A stretch of 64,000 nt of DNA from Endomychus coccineus. Its lineage: Eukaryota; Arthropoda; Insecta; Coleoptera; Endomychidae. The notes beneath the pieces were generated by a model. It was given only the letters and a program-made list of their open reading frames with translations, was not told the DNA's origin and ran no database searches. Location: the NCBI GenBank assembly GCA_958510875.1, contig OY294071.1:33758581-33822580 (forward strand). The letters run 5' to 3'. This document shows, piece by piece, positions 12,786 through 26,419 of this stretch (positions within the stretch are counted from its first letter, which is position 1; the number at the start of each line of letters is the position of its first letter). The translations under genes were made by a program, and so were the position numbers.

Positions 12786-13878
12786 TTTAAATATATCCTG
12801 CGTGTCATTAAAAATTGCTAAGCATGCCACGCTTGGCACGCGTGCATTAGGTTGACGACCCTTTATCTAGACTCTAGAATATGGATGCAAATAACGTTGG
12901 CGTGATGAGGATGTTCTTAATTAGATTTATTCTGTACCTGATCATTCGAGAGATTTTAGTCACGTTTAAAGCAATAACGCTTCTTTAAATGTATTGTTCC
13001 AAGTGGTAGAACGGTTTGTTAAATTATTGGTACTAAGTAAGTGAAAATTGCAAATGTCTCAATCATTGAGATCCATAATAAATCAGTAAGAACCGAAAAT
13101 GGTTTGTTTGTTTTATTTTCAGTGTTATTCTTAGAAGAACTTCCTTTTCCTCTGGTTCACTAACGTTAACGTGCCATCTAAATTTATCTACGCATGTTAG
13201 TTTCGGATAGCTACTTAGTATTAGACGTAACGACATGCCTTTCATAAACAACTATATTACATGGTTCGAAAGTTGGGCCCAGATGTAAGTGTTCTCAGTA
13301 TTGTAGTCGACTGTATTTCAATGTGATATCACGGATGTTACAATCTCTTCAAATCCTTCAAGGACCATGGACCTAGCACAGAATTCAACAAGGTCCATGT
13401 AACATCTCTTACAGCTTACAGTATAATTGTTTGTTTTTTACAGAATATGCAAGGTTCATAGTTCATATAACTCGATAAATCCTTTCGAATGAGATGCAGT
13501 CAAGATGAATTTCTTTTCGAGCGAAATCCTAAAGTAATATTTTGAATTGTCTAACTTGGAATCGTGATATAGACTGTTTTCTAACGTAACTGACATTGCA
13601 GAGACATATTATATGTAGTAGGAAAGCCGGTATGTCGGTAATATTAACGGATATGTATCGTTCCTACAGACCATTTTCACATACGAAAGTTTATAGTCGC
13701 CCCAAAACTGAATGAAAAGGTTGCCTCGATTTCATTGCCATAAAGTTTGTTTATATATATAAAAATATGCTATTAATTTCTTAGAAAAAAACGTTTCGAT
13801 CAATTGATCACTTAACTTTCCGCACTTTTGTTAGCAAACTAGCATAGGGAAACTCTGCGGGTCGAATGCACGAGGGCA
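12786..13878. other. Non-coding stretch, nothing recognised
   Basis: AT-rich, with no supportable gene or repeat. One minor near-palindromic pair (ggacctagcacagaattcaa followed by caaggtccatgtaaca, about 13370-13402) was noted, but no element could be drawn around it. Confidence 0.35.
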
Positions 13879-14863
13879 AGGTGATAAGTCCCTGAAAAAT
13901 TGAATCTCCTTATAGCTCGATACACTTCGTCCAACGTTTTTCTAATTTTTCGATCCCTTCCAAATAATACGATTTCGGCAATCCTTCAAAATAGGCGTTT
14001 GTTTTAGCGATGACATCATTATTGGAGCCAAATCTTTTTCCGCCATTTCTTCAAGTGCGGAAACAGATAAAAATCGCAGTTGGCCAAATCTGGAGAATAT
14101 GGTGCATGACGAACCAATTCGTAGCGCAGTTCATGCAATTTTGCCATTGCTACTGCGGATCTGTGCCCCGGTGCGTTGTCCTTGTGGAAGATCACTCTCT
14201 TCTTTGCCAAATGCAGCCACAGGCTGCGTAATATACGCTGATCGTTTAGCCCTTTTCAAGGCACGATATGGAGGATACCGTGTATATCCCAAAAAACTAT
14301 CGACATCACTTTGTTGGCCAATAAACCCACTTTGGCCTTTTTCGGCTTCGAGTCGCCAGGACAAGTCCACTGTTTCGACTGTTCTTTGGTGACAGGTGTA
14401 TTGTGATGAATCCATCTTTCGTCAACAATTACGAAACTATGCAAAAAGTCTTTTTTACCGCGCTTGAACACTCCTTTGAAGTTATCAACAGAGAGCAAAT
14501 GCGGCACCCATCTGGCAGATGGCTTTCTCATATTCAAATATTCATGCAAAATGTTCCGTACCCGTTCGGTTGAGATGCCCATAGCCTCAGCAATCTCGTG
14601 TACTTCAACTCGCCGAACGTCCAATATCATACCACCGATTTTATTGACGATTTCAGGCTTGTAACTTCAATTGGACGACCAGAACGTTCGGCGTCGTTTG
14701 TTGTCACACTAGCACAACGAAAAACAGTAAATCACTTGTGAATCGTTCCAATCGATGATGAAGAATCCCCAAAATGTTTAAAAAGCGATGCTTTGGTTTG
14801 CGTAATGTTTTTTACACACAAGAAACAATGTTTAATCAAGACGCGAATTTCACTTTTTTCCAT
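13879..14863 (-). pseudogene. Mariner transposase pseudogene
   Basis: On the minus strand the coding begins MEKSEIRVLIKHCF at 14863, followed by SLFKHFGDSSSIGTIHK, then ERSGRPIEVTS, then a clean frame at 14630-14256 with VRNILHEYLNMRKPSARWVP, the typical mariner helix-turn-helix and linker. The first catalytic Asp is in IVDERWIHH. The second is in IFHKDNAPGH and the third in SPDLANCDFYLFP. Counting gives 34 residues between the last two, which fits the mariner D34D signature. A TGA at 14256-14258 plus a local deletion breaks it before the second Asp. Frameshifts occur near 14640 and 14020, and an in-frame stop near 14730. The outer motif gtgataagtccctgaaaaa at 13881 resembles a mariner terminal repeat; the other end was not found. 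Confidence 0.85.
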
Positions 14864-15599
14864 GCTTACAAAAATCTTCTAGGTTGCTTGATTTAGTGTA
14901 TGTAAAACAGAACTGAACGACATATCAGTGTGAAACTTTTAATGCGTTCTAATGTCACATGGGATTTATGATAGTGGTGCCATATTTTTCAGGAACTATA
15001 TACTCTATGTTACATTGAAATTTTATTTAAATGGCCTACGTAATGTATTTAACAACTCTATGTTTTACACTGACACCTGCAGTCAGGTTGATTATTATAA
15101 TATAACCTGCTGTCTGATAGCTCTCAAATTTTGTCACAGAATAAAGACTGTGGCGTAATATCGAGTACCATGAATATTGCGAGATTGATCCTCAAACCTT
15201 GCTCTTTATTCCAAAATTAAAAAAAAAAAGTTTAAGTGAACTCACTCTGAACTACTTCGAGTGATAAAGTTCTATATTAGAGACCTCTCTTAAATAGCCC
15301 TTCTTTACTAAGTTACATAGTTCGAATAATTTGAATCTTATTTCATATTAGTGTAAGTGCATATAAACTCTTCGTATGAATTGCATCAGTAGTTTGTACC
15401 TAGTTGTGAGTGTATCTTTTATAACGTTACTCCTAGTTTCCCAGTAATGTGATAACGTATGCAGTTAAATGTTCATCTGCGATAGAAGATGAAAACAAAG
15501 GTTTTTGTAATAAACGTTAAAATATGGACCAAAAGAATAATTTTAGTAAATCATCATAATATTGTACCTGTCAGCTCTACATTTGCAGTATCCAAAGTT
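14864..15599. other. Non-coding stretch, nothing recognised
   Basis: AT-rich, with no supportable gene. The missing 5' terminal repeat of the adjacent mariner was looked for at 14880-14960 and not found. Confidence 0.3.
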
Positions 15600-18500
15600 A
15601 AGAATGGAATGGAATGGAGGTATTATTATAAGCTGCAACAATAATGAGGACACTTCTGAATTTCGTCGTATTGCTGTTGAAAAACTATTCTGTGAAAGAA
15701 GTCACCCTCGTATAAAATTGTTGGTATAACTAAGAAATATAATGAAGCCGATTTATTGGATTACATATTAAGGCAAAATTATCCGATTGCAAAATAATAA
15801 AGTTCTGGGTCACAAAGAAGAATCCGAACATTTTTCAAATACTTCTTCAACTGAACCCTATATCTTATGAATGCCTAATGTCTCAAGAACACAAGCGTAT
15901 CTACATAGGCTATGATAGTTGCCCCATCTTCGATGCTACTGATGTTCTACGTTGCTATAACTAGTGGTTTTGGTCACGGCTCTAGTTCCTGTAAGAATTC
16001 CAAGGCATGTCCGAAATGTTCTGGTAATCAAGATCTAAAGGATTGCGTATCTAACTTTAGTCAAAGCACTAACTGAAAACAGTTGAGTTGAGTAATTCTA
16101 CTGGTATGTAAAATATATCTATTGATCATCCTGTTTGGCATAGTGAGTGTCCTGTTTATAAAAATAAATTAAAGCAATTTCGGGATTTAGTGAGTCTGGT
16201 ATAGCAATTATCTAATACAAATGATTCATGTGAGAGTAAATGCGTGCGTAATGATTCATATATCGGTAACATACCTTCAGTCAAAAAGCTCAACATGTAT
16301 TACCAAAATGTCAGAGACCTGAATTCTAAAACTAGCGTGCTATACAACATTTCATCTACTGTAAGCTGTGACTTAATTGCTTTTTTTGAAACATGGCTTA
16401 ATTCTTCAATTTTGAATTCTGACCTCACAACTAACTAACTATCTTTAGAACAGATCGCAATTTTCAACAATTACAGTTATACCTCCACGCGGTGTATTAC
16501 TAGCTATAAATAGTAAATTTTCCGCTATTGAGATTGCTCTCAATAATATTCCTTCTCTTATGCCTAGTTTGGATATCGTCGGTATAAAATTTAGTATTAT
16601 TGCTGCTATATATTCCACCGAATGTGTCATATGAGACAATTGTAGATGCTCTCATTGACTTTGACTTCGGAGATTATTTATATGTTTTTATTAGGTGATT
16701 TCAATATTACTGAGTATATCTCGTACAAATGTGAGAAAGCAAATGTGACATAGCAGTTCTACATTATCATACTTCAACAATCTGCTTAGTTATTTCGATC
16801 TTAACCAGTACAATTGTTGTCTAAATATCCCCAATAGAATTGTAGATCTCATTTACTGTAGTAATTTTTGCACAGTTTCAAAGGCTGATGTTTATTGCGT
16901 GAAGATTTGCACCATCCTCCATTGTTTATTGAATTTCAGTACTTCTGCCATCATGATGATGTAAACATTTCTAATTTCAATAAGGCAAATTATCCATTAT
17001 CACTTTATAACCTGTTACTGGATTTTGACTGGTCTGTATTATAGCATACAAGCAATATTAATGTCGCAGTACAATTGTTCTATGAACATCTTACCAATTT
17101 ACTAACAATACCGGTTCCATACTTTTCCACAAGGAAAACAACAAGTTTCCACCTTGGCTCACGTCTAACACAACAAGGAATATCAGACTTAACAAAAATT
17201 GATGGCGTAAATACAAAAAAGATGCTAACCTGGATGATTATTATAATGCAAGATCGGCAATCAAAACCGATATTGCCTGTTTATCTAGGCTCTATATATC
17301 ACAAATAGAAAATGAAATAAAATGTAATTCCAAATATTTCTGGTAATTTTATCATATCAAAACTAAAAGCAGTTCTATTCCTGAACACGTTAAATTTGAT
17401 AATCTTAGCTACTCTAGTCCTCATAATATTGTTAATGTCTTTGCAAAGTACTTCCAAAGTGTCTAATTCAACCAATAATAAACCTTCGGATAATTTTAAT
17501 AACTTCAATAATAATATTCTCTTTATTTGTTAATCCCTCTGAAGTGATTCAAGTTACTAAAAGACTTAAGGCAAGTTACACGAATGGTCCAAATCAAATT
17601 CCTGCTTTCTTCGTGAAAGATTGCATCAATATATTCGCAGCTCCACTGGCATTTATATATTCGTTAGCCTTAAAATCGCAAACTTTTCCGGATATGTGGT
17701 AAGTTCCAAAATTAGTACCAGTTTTTAAAAAAGGTAATAGACATGAGGTTACTAATTATCGCCCAATTGCCATCATCGATAACTTATACAAAATATTTGA
17801 GTATATCTTATATGATGCTACTTTCAATCATGTAAAATTGCAGATATCCCCAGAGCAGCATGGATTCATGCCTGGGAGATCAACTGTTACTAACCTAGGT
17901 TCCTACAGTTATTTGGCTTATGTTTTTGATGAGAGTGGCCAGGTTGATCGTACCTACCTCGATTTTGCTAAGGCGTTAGATAAAATGATCACAGTATTTT
18001 ATTGAATAAAATGTCTAGCTTTGGATTTACAAATCATTTGAATGAATTTTGGAATTGTTACCTAACTGATAGATTTCAATATGTAGAGTATAGAGATTTT
18101 AAATCGCATTCACCTCAAGGGTCAGTACTTGGAACACTCCTATCAATGACATCTTCTTCATTTCTGTGTTATTTTCTTCTTCACGCAGACGACTTAAAAC
18201 TTTACTCGACAGTAAAGCATTATTTATGTTGTAACTCACTGCAGCATGAATTGATGATTTGGTGTGTAATCAATCATCTGGAGCTTAGTATTAGTAAGTG
18301 CACTGTAATAACTTTCACCAAGAAAATTACCCCTATTATTTACAATTACAAACTTGTGAACACAGTCCTAGCTCGTTCCTATAGTTTCAGAGACTTGGGA
18401 GTTTTGTTTGACTTGAATTTGTTATTTGCGTCTCACATCAAATCAATTGTTTCTAGCGCCTACAGAATGCTGGGCTCTATCATCCGGAATTACCTCATAT

Positions 18501-19088
18501 TTAACAATAGTGATTCGATAATAATATTATACAATTAATTTGTTCGTTTCAAGCTCGAATACGCTTCAGTTTTCAGTTGTGTGAAACAACCTCCATTATA
18601 AAATTTATATAAGCAAAATAGAGAGCCTGAATCAGCATTTCTCAAGATATTTAGCATTCAAAGCTGATGGTAATTATCCATCTATTGGATTTTCTCAGCA
18701 GGCGTATTAGATAGTTTCTCTTGCCTTGAGTTATATAAACGTAGGGAAATTCATAGTATTTTATTCCTGTATAGGGTCATTCATAACCTGGTTGACTGTC
18801 CTGTGATTTTATCAAGGCTGAATGTACACGTTTCATCTGCTCGTACCCGTTCCACAAAAACATTTTATCTACCACTCTGCAGAACAAACACGTTATTATT
18901 TTCCCCAATATTCCAAATGTGTAGATTCTACGAGATGATCGGTTTGACTGTTGACATATTTTGTTATAACCTTAATGACATTTATAAAGCTGTGTATATT
19001 AGTTCCTACTCTGTAATTATATTGTAGGTACTCCTAAACTCTTCAAGGGGTTTCTCCCGTTGAGCTAGTGTAAATAAATAAATAAATA
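15600..19088 (+). mobile_element. Near full-length but dead Jockey/CR1-type LINE
   Basis: This is the most complete LINE of the window. ORF1-like remains lie at 15600-16180, with GYDSCPIFDATDVLRCYN and then GFGHGSSSCKNSKACPKCSG, a gag-type zinc-knuckle region. The ORF2 endonuclease begins near 16244 with LNMYYQNVRDLNSKTS and LIAFFETWLNSSI (normally TETWL). The RT region runs about 17560-18540, with SYTNGPNQIPAFF, VPVFKKGNRHEVTNYRPIAI, HGFMPGRSTVTNL, TYLDFAKALDK (catalytic block) and LHADDLKLYSTV (ADD catalytic block) inside an open frame at 18002-18538. The 3' end has the AT-rich tetramer tail taaataaataaataaata at 19071-19088. Many stops and frameshifts show it is inactive. Confidence 0.82.
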
Positions 19089-19829
19089 TAGGATGAGAGG
19101 ATTCCATTGTTCAGCAATTTGTGTTAAAATACTATATGAGAGAATTGTTGTCTAGAGGTCAATTTGTTCAATTCATAGGAATTTAAGTTACACTCGAGAT
19201 TGATTTCTGAAATCAGCTCTTCGTACAGATTCCAAAATCAAAAAATGGACAGGATGCACCTGCCATAGGTACTTACTTGCGTGGGTTACGCTTGCAAAAA
19301 TATAATTACCGTTGAACGATTTACGCCTCAAGGAAAGTACAATAATAATGAGCTATTATAAATAAAGGACATCAGTCTCTTTCACCGCGGTCCAAACTCC
19401 ACATTCATGTTATAAATCTCACCCAGACTTATTCGGAAAATAAACGCTATATATACAGTGTTTTCATTTTAAAGCTCCAGTCAATATTATTTGAACTTTA
19501 ATTTACAACTTTGAAAACAATATCATTGAAATTTCTATTTTAAATTTTTCACCCTAGCTACCTCTATATTAAAGAAGAGCTCTTACTTTAGAGTATATTG
19601 AGAAAGAAAGTTAAATTATGCTTGAAATTTCGCCGATTTTTACAATTTCGGGTCGTCAACCTCATTTTCGTCCTTGGTACGGAACAATGGCATGTAAAAA
19701 ATTCGGTCCAAATTGGTTGAAAACCATTTGTTCAGTTTTGGGTATCTACTAAAAAATGAAATTATCATTCGATAAAGACCCCAATGGAATTATTGCTGAG
19801 GGTTAATACTATCATTATTGACTTTTGTA
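19089..19829. other. Non-coding stretch
   Basis: Nothing could be supported. It separates two LINE relics. Confidence 0.3.
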
Positions 19830-20760
19830 GCGGTTCCATGTGAGTACCCTTAGGAGAAGTAGCATACAACATCCTCTCCACGGGTCTCGAGAGTAGTAGT
19901 TCCATTACATGATTGTGCGAACAGTTGCCTCTGTGAGTTGTGGGTATGCTCTGCACCGTAAGGCATACTCGTATATCGGCAGAGCCAGGTTGAGGCCTTC
20001 GCCATTTCTAATGGTCCCGAGCACTTAACTAATAAACACGGATCCCTGATAACGACTATCATTATGCCAATTCGCTTGACTTATTCCTCACTAACAATCC
20101 AGATCCCTATGAAGAAAAAGTCTGTACACCATTGGGAAACTGACCATTGATATATCAATACGACCTGTCCCTATATCATTCGATGAACCAATCCAACACC
20201 TCCACGCACAGTTTGGCATTACAACTCGGCCGACTGGGAGGGTATTCGCATGTTTTTCTCCGAGTTTCCTTGGAGAAGCGTATGTTTTAAATCTGATGAC
20301 CCAACGCAATGTGCCAAAGACATCTCGGATATTATTAGCATAGGAATGGAGAATTACAAATTCCATACCAACAAAACACTGTCATTTGGTGAACGATGGT
20401 TCAATAAAATCTGATCTAGGGCTGTCGCTTCAGAACAAACAGCATACCGTAGCTGGCGCCGTTGCCCTTAAGATCAAAGCTTATCGAATGCCCGAATTTC
20501 TCTTCCAGTTCATTCCCTCCTCTAACCAAAAATGATGGCACACTGGCTACTACACCACATCACAAGCAAAAGAGGTTGGCTTTTGCTTCGAATACTGCTG
20601 CCATCGATAGCCATACACCTGAAATTGTGTCTCGATAGTGCACAATTAGGCGCATTCTGCTTGATCTCAACACAAAAAAGTCTATGGGGCCAGACAGAAT
20701 TCCACCTGTCGTTCTCAAGGAATGTTCGCCTGAATTAACCCCAGTTTCCATTTTAACAAA
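19830..20760 (+). mobile_element. LINE fragment: end of endonuclease to start of reverse transcriptase
   Basis: Around 20060-20170 the translation gives YHYANSLDLFLTNNPDPYEE, then KVCTPLGN, the C-terminal endonuclease block of Jockey-type LINEs (normally PLGxSDH). Further on are WRITNSIPTKHCHLVNDGSI and, near 20675, KSLWGPDRIPPVVLKECSPE split over frames, which is the start of the RT domain. A cut follows at about 20760. There is no catalytic RT core, so the copy is truncated. Confidence 0.65.
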
Positions 20761-23700
20761 AAATATTGATCAGAATCAGAATCGAAACGAATATCAGAAA
20801 AGATGTGCAGGTCGAAATGAAAGTCAACCACTCTTAGGGTTTTTCCCAACAATGGTTAGTAAGGTAGAAAATCAATTTATCCAGTATACATTTGGACCGC
20901 ATTTAACATAACAGAAAGGTGGATGCGCTAGAAATGCTGAAAAACTTCATGGTGGTAATTAGGAGCTAGACAATAAAAATAATGGATAATTTGTGTCAAT
21001 TAGGTAATATATTAATGCAATACCGAAATTTTGGGAGCAGTACGCGAAAGTTCCCAACCGAGCCTTTTTTAGGGAATAATTATTATGAATCGTGCTGTGA
21101 CACTAGTCATTGTGTTACTGCATAGGTGTATATATAATTGCACATTGCACTTCTGATCCATTTGTTTTAAGTGAAGGTCGCAGGTTTAATGCCTCAACAT
21201 ATGCGCGAAATACATATATCCATCCATATCGCTGTCTGTTCCAGTACTATGCGAACCGGGAATGAGATTTTGTCGTTGTTGAAGTTACTGTAAAGTAATT
21301 TGTGTAGTGCATTCTTAATCGACGAATTGTTGATATTTCATTCACAACTAAAACTAAGAAATTATTGACTAAGAAATTTCAAAAACTAGTGTATAATGAA
21401 ATATTAAAATAGACGGAGTATAGATTATGCAGTCAATACTTATATCATTCGATTTGGAGTAATTTGGACGTATTTGTGCTCCAAATTGTTAGCGATGATT
21501 TAAGGTATTCATTTATCTTGTTTCGTGAAGTTATTTCATATCGCGATGCGATAACGGAGCTAATAATTAATATTACACGATAGTAGATGTGGAATCTCGT
21601 GAAGAACCATTCTCATAAAAATAAGTTCATTTATTACCGTATGGAATATGGAAATTCAAGGTTCACCTGCATGCGCTTTCCGATCTTCATTAGGCTGGTT
21701 TTACACTTATACACGCACTTATTGTCGCTTAAAATTGGATAGAAGTTTCTCGCGGTTAGACGATTCGATTGTTCAGTAAGCACGTTGTTATGGATACAAC
21801 GTTTCATCACTATATTATCTACTATATGTGGTTTTATATCCGTAAGGCTACTATTAAATTGTTGTTTTGGAAACGTCGCGACTCCTTCTCTCCCGAGTCG
21901 TCTGAACTCAAGTTTCATGTCTTCAATACTGCAACATCTCATGGAAACAAAACAGCTTATATTATCCAGGAACCATCTGACACAAACCTGTGTAGGCAAT
22001 ATTGTTATTTCAAGGTATATTTGATTTTTCATTAAATCTATACCATAGCATGATCAATTTTCAATTATTTAGCCTACTGGACCTACGCAGTATTTGATTA
22101 GTAATCTAAAATAATATTTAAGGTATATTGTTCTCGATTTGGAACATTTTGCCATTAGTAGGACACACCAACAAATTACCAGATGATGTTGCGTTTCGTT
22201 GATTGACTTCATCCTGTACCAGCAAGGCATAAATCACTTCCAGCGTTTTCTAATTCTTTCGGAATCTGGTGTGAATGTCATGACATGGGGCCTATACACT
22301 CTCCTTCAGTATGCTCATTCCATTTTTCAATGTTCTGAGTATGAACTAAACCAGCTTCAAAAGGTTTTCCATTGTTCTACCCTTAATTAACTTGCATCGA
22401 TGGTATAAGGTACTATAAATTTATTATGATTATATATTGTAAGGAAAAAGATTGGTTCGCAAATAAATCTTACACTATGAAAACTAGAGAAGAACCACAT
22501 TATAACTGGATTTTTTTCTTTACGAATATTGATAATGTTGGAAAAGCTACCAACATTATATTACGAGTAGGTCATGATAGGTACCATGTCGCGATAGCGC
22601 GTTCAGCATTCGCTAAAACGTTAGTCGATTATTTATTTAAAATATTCTTGCATCGCTTAAAATAGTACTAGATCATGTATGCATTGGAGATGATTATTCT
22701 ATGAGATGCATCGATCTAGTACATATGCCTTATAACTATAAAAACAACTCTTGCAATTAATGGAAAAATTTATTAGTAATTCATACACTCATCATAACTG
22801 CATAACACGTTAGAAATTTCTCAAGTCATTTTGTTAATGTACTCAATCAGCAATCACACTCATCTTACCACGTAGAGATTAGTAACATTTTGGTTAATCA
22901 CTTAGATAATTGCTGCATGTTTGAACATTGCGACTATCAAACACATAAAAAGTTCCAAAAAAAAATTAGGTTATCGTTCGATTTTCTGTAACAATCCGAA
23001 TAAAATAAAATCGTTGCCGAAACGAAACAGGGGCCGACACAACTAGCTGAACTAGTATTAGACTAAAATATATTTGGAAGGGTCCACGATCCACCTACTG
23101 TCAGGGTATTCTGCTAGCCGTAATACCGGATAAAGATTAGCGATAATCCCATACATAACCCAACATATACTAGGATTAATTTACTGGTTGCCTATCAGAA
23201 AATTCGGCTGGCATTTGTGTAATTTCCAGATTAAAAGTTGAATTTGTAATTCCTAAGTTAGCGGCCAACCCCCCTACAGGAATAAGTAACAATGCCCAGA
23301 TAATCTTCGAATATACTTCCGCAAAGCTGATAAATAATTCGTTAATCATGAGATTAACAACGTACATGCGCAGTTTGTCTAATCCGTGTAGTGAATTCAG
23401 TCGTGCTAAATGTAATCCGTGACATTCCGACCATCAGATCAAGGTTAAATTCGTATTTTCGGGAAACGGTTCGAAGGTTTTAGCATAGAATACAAAATTA
23501 ACCAATTAACATGTACCACATTTCAAAATTAATAGTCTTTATTTTTAAAATAAGTAATTTTTCAATAATTGGTAGTACAGTTTATTAAATGGAAGTATGG
23601 TGTGGTGCTGAACCATGAATGATGATGTGGCTTTCCCGATTTTCTTCAATTATTATCTTTCCACTGGCGGTCATAATATTAGAGGCAAATGCTGATAGTG

Positions 23701-23835
23701 TAACGTCATAACCCCACCTATCTTATATTCAAATTCGTATTTTAAACCTTTATCAAATTGGTCGTTTTTTTATGCACATAAGGATCATAATATAATATTA
23801 TAAAATATAGGTAGATACATTGATTCGTACGTAGA
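20761..23835. other. Long non-coding stretch, nothing recognised
   Basis: AT-rich sequence. The longest frames (21634-22032 minus and overlapping plus-strand frames, 22426-22665 plus) overlap in several frames without a recognisable domain, and no convincing splice chain could be built. No repeat boundaries are visible by eye. Confidence 0.3.
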
Positions 23836-26167
23836 TATACAGGATGTCCTCGAACTACGTGGCAAAAATAAAACCGAAGATTCTTTGATTCGAAAAAAAT
23901 TTGATGAGCCTTTTTACTTTTGCCTCAAGTGTCTTGTTTAGCCGGTAGAGGGCTTCAAAATTGCAAAAATAATTTTGTTTTTTCGGTATAACTTGAGAAC
24001 GTGATGAAGAACTTTTACAATATTCGGCAGGTGAGTTACTGTCAATAATGGCCATTTTTGAGAGTGGAGCACAGAGCCTTAGAGACCATAGAAATGGCTC
24101 AAACTTGAGGATGTAACGGGAAAAGTGTCCAGAACTTTTTTGTTGTCGATGTAATTCACTCTATATTTTTTATGTAGATAGCTTATCTAATTTGAAAACT
24201 TTTCTTACTCCTAGAAAATTTTGATAAAATCAACGGATAAGCTTGAAAAAAATAGTTTTCGAGTCTCTGCAATTTTGGCTTACTAATTTTACTTGATTAA
24301 AATACCGTAGTTGCCTTTGCTTTTCTAATGTCATTTTGGCATTTGGAGAATTTATTCTCAAAACTTACTTTGCTTTCCGTAAAAATTTTATAAAATTATG
24401 GCTCAAAATTTCACTAACACTGAAATGGTTAATATCTCGGTAAACCACGAATAATAAACACAATAGAAATGGGGAAACGATGTGATTATTTAGGAAAAAC
24501 AAATGCTAAATTAAAAGAAACAACAAAACTTTTTGGGAAATCGCTAAGGCATCAATTGTTCGAAATGTTGCCCATTTTCCTGAATACACAAATTAATTCG
24601 TTTCAAGAAATTGGATTGAACTCTGGCTAGTACTTCAGGATCATTCTTCAATAAATCCGCTTCATGATTAATTCGTTGCAACAATTCCTCTCGTGTGTTT
24701 ACTGGAGCTGCATAAACTTTCGACTTCAAAGCGCCCCATAAAAAGAAGTCGCAGGGCGTCAAATCAGGGGAGCGGGCCGGCCAGTTCACTGGTGCATCGT
24801 GTCCTCTACCTATCCAGCGATCTGGATATTCCGCATTCAAATGTCACCTCACAGCTAATGTGAAATGAGGAGGTGCATCATCATGGATAAACCAGGCCAC
24901 GACGAATGTGTAAGGGCAAGTCTTCCAACAGTTCAAGTAGCCTTTGTTCCAAAAAGTTCATGTAGTTCTCCCCGTTCAATCGATCGGGTATAACGGTAGG
25001 GCCAATAATAAAGTTATCCACAATTCCAACCCAAACATTGATTTTAGTTTGATTCTGAAAATATGTAACTTCCGTTTCATGAGGATTTTCATCAGCATAG
25101 AAATGTTCATTATGGAGGTTAAAAAGACCACATCTCGTGAAAGTATCTTTGTCCGTGAACAGAATTCTTCTACAAAAATTGGGGTTTGCGTTTTGTCTTT
25201 GGACAATAAGCCGACAGAAATCTAGCCGATGACCTGGATCCATGGGCAATAAGTCTTGAACTGTTTTAATATGATAGGGATACAGCAGTTCTTCTTTCAG
25301 TACATTATGAACTAATGATTTTGAGGCTCCAATACGAAGTCCCAAACGTAGTGTGCTTATCCCAGGTTCAGTTTCAACCGCTTCCAGTATCGCTTCTTCG
25401 AGCTCTAACGTCCTTCTTGTCCGTCTGCATCCAGTTTCTCTGCGATTTGCTTCAAATTTGCCAGTTTCGCGAAGGTTTGCCGATTTGGAATTCTACGATG
25501 CGGATATCTTTCCCTTCTCCGGCCATTGCAACGACACAAATGTCCACAAATCAATAACATATCAACCATTTCAGTGTTAGTGAAATTTTGAGCCATAATT
25601 TTATAAAATTTTTACGGAAAACAAAGTAAAAACTGACAGCTTTGAGAATAAATTCTTCGAATGCCAAAATGACATTAGAAAAGCAAAGGCAACTAAGGTA
25701 TTTTAATCAAGTAAAATTAGTAAGCCAAAATTGCAGAGACTCGAAAATTAATTTTTTCAAGCTAATCCGTTGATTTCATCAAAATTTTCTAAGAGTAAGA
25801 AAAGTTTTCAAATTAGATAAACTATCTACATAAAAAATATCGAGTGAATTACATTGACCACAAAAAAGTTCTGGACACTTTTCCTGTTACATCCTCAAGT
25901 TTGAGCCATTTCTATGGCCTCTAAGGCTCTGTGCTACACTCTCAAAAATGGCCATTATTGACAGTAACTCACCTGCCGAATATTGTAAAAGTTCTTCATC
26001 ACGTTCTCAAGTTATACCGAAAAAACAAAATTATTTTTGCAATTTTGAAGCCCTCTACCGGGTAAACAAGACACTTGAGGCAAAAGTAAAAAGGCTCATC
26101 AAATTTTTTTCGAATCAAAGAATCTTCGGTTTTATTTTTGCCACGCAGTTCGAGGACACCCTGTATA
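23836..26167 (-). mobile_element. DNA transposon with about 600 bp terminal inverted repeats
   Basis: The ends read tatacaggatgtcctcgaa (23836) and ttcgaggacaccctgtata (to 26167), reverse complements with one difference. The complementarity extends inward to about 24436 on the left and 25563 on the right, giving arms of roughly 600 bp with scattered differences. Identical conceptual peptides, such as MAIIDSNSPAEYCKSSSSRS, appear on opposite strands at 24055 and 25948. Between the arms lies one minus-strand transposase relic of the Tc1/mariner (IS630) superfamily. The flanking TA-rich context (tata on both sides) suits a TA target-site insertion, although the exact cut position is not determined. 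Confidence 0.88.
24544..25596 (-). pseudogene. Tc1/mariner-superfamily (DDE_3-type) transposase pseudogene
   Basis: The start MAQNFTNTEMVDMLLICGHL at 25596 lies inside the right inverted arm. A frame break lies near 25400 and the second segment (to 24881) starts GLRIGASKSLVHNVLKEELL, a helix-turn-helix linker. It continues through RILFTDKDTFTRCG (first catalytic Asp; most relatives have TDE) and INVWVGIV, then LNGENYMNFLEQRLLELL. Past another shift come FIHDDAPPHF (second Asp) and NWPARSPDLTPCDFFLWGAL (third position), ending at the stop at 24544-24546. The spacing between the last two acidic positions is unusually long by my count, about 38 or 43 depending on which Asp of SPDLTPCD is catalytic. 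At least two frameshifts make it inactive. This transposase type is common in insects. Confidence 0.85.
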
Positions 26168-26419
26168 TTTAACTTTAATTACTGTAATTTGAGAGATACA
26201 TAATTTGCTCATACACACAACAAAAAACGTTTTGCACTCTACTCCGGAATACTTATCGACAAATAAAAATATGTTTATGTTCAACTGTAGAATGTTTTCC
26301 AGTACAGTGTACTAACAGGTGTTTAGGAATTTTTTTAGGTGCAAAGTCACAAGGTGTAACATATGCATTATGTTAGCAGTTCTTTTCGATACTTTGTTGA
26401 AAAATATTGTTAAGTTCAG

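Noticed and set aside
20761..23000. Frames near 21634-22032 and 22426-22665 as possible exons.
   Set aside because: They overlap in several frames, and neither frame gives conserved motifs or a consistent exon chain.
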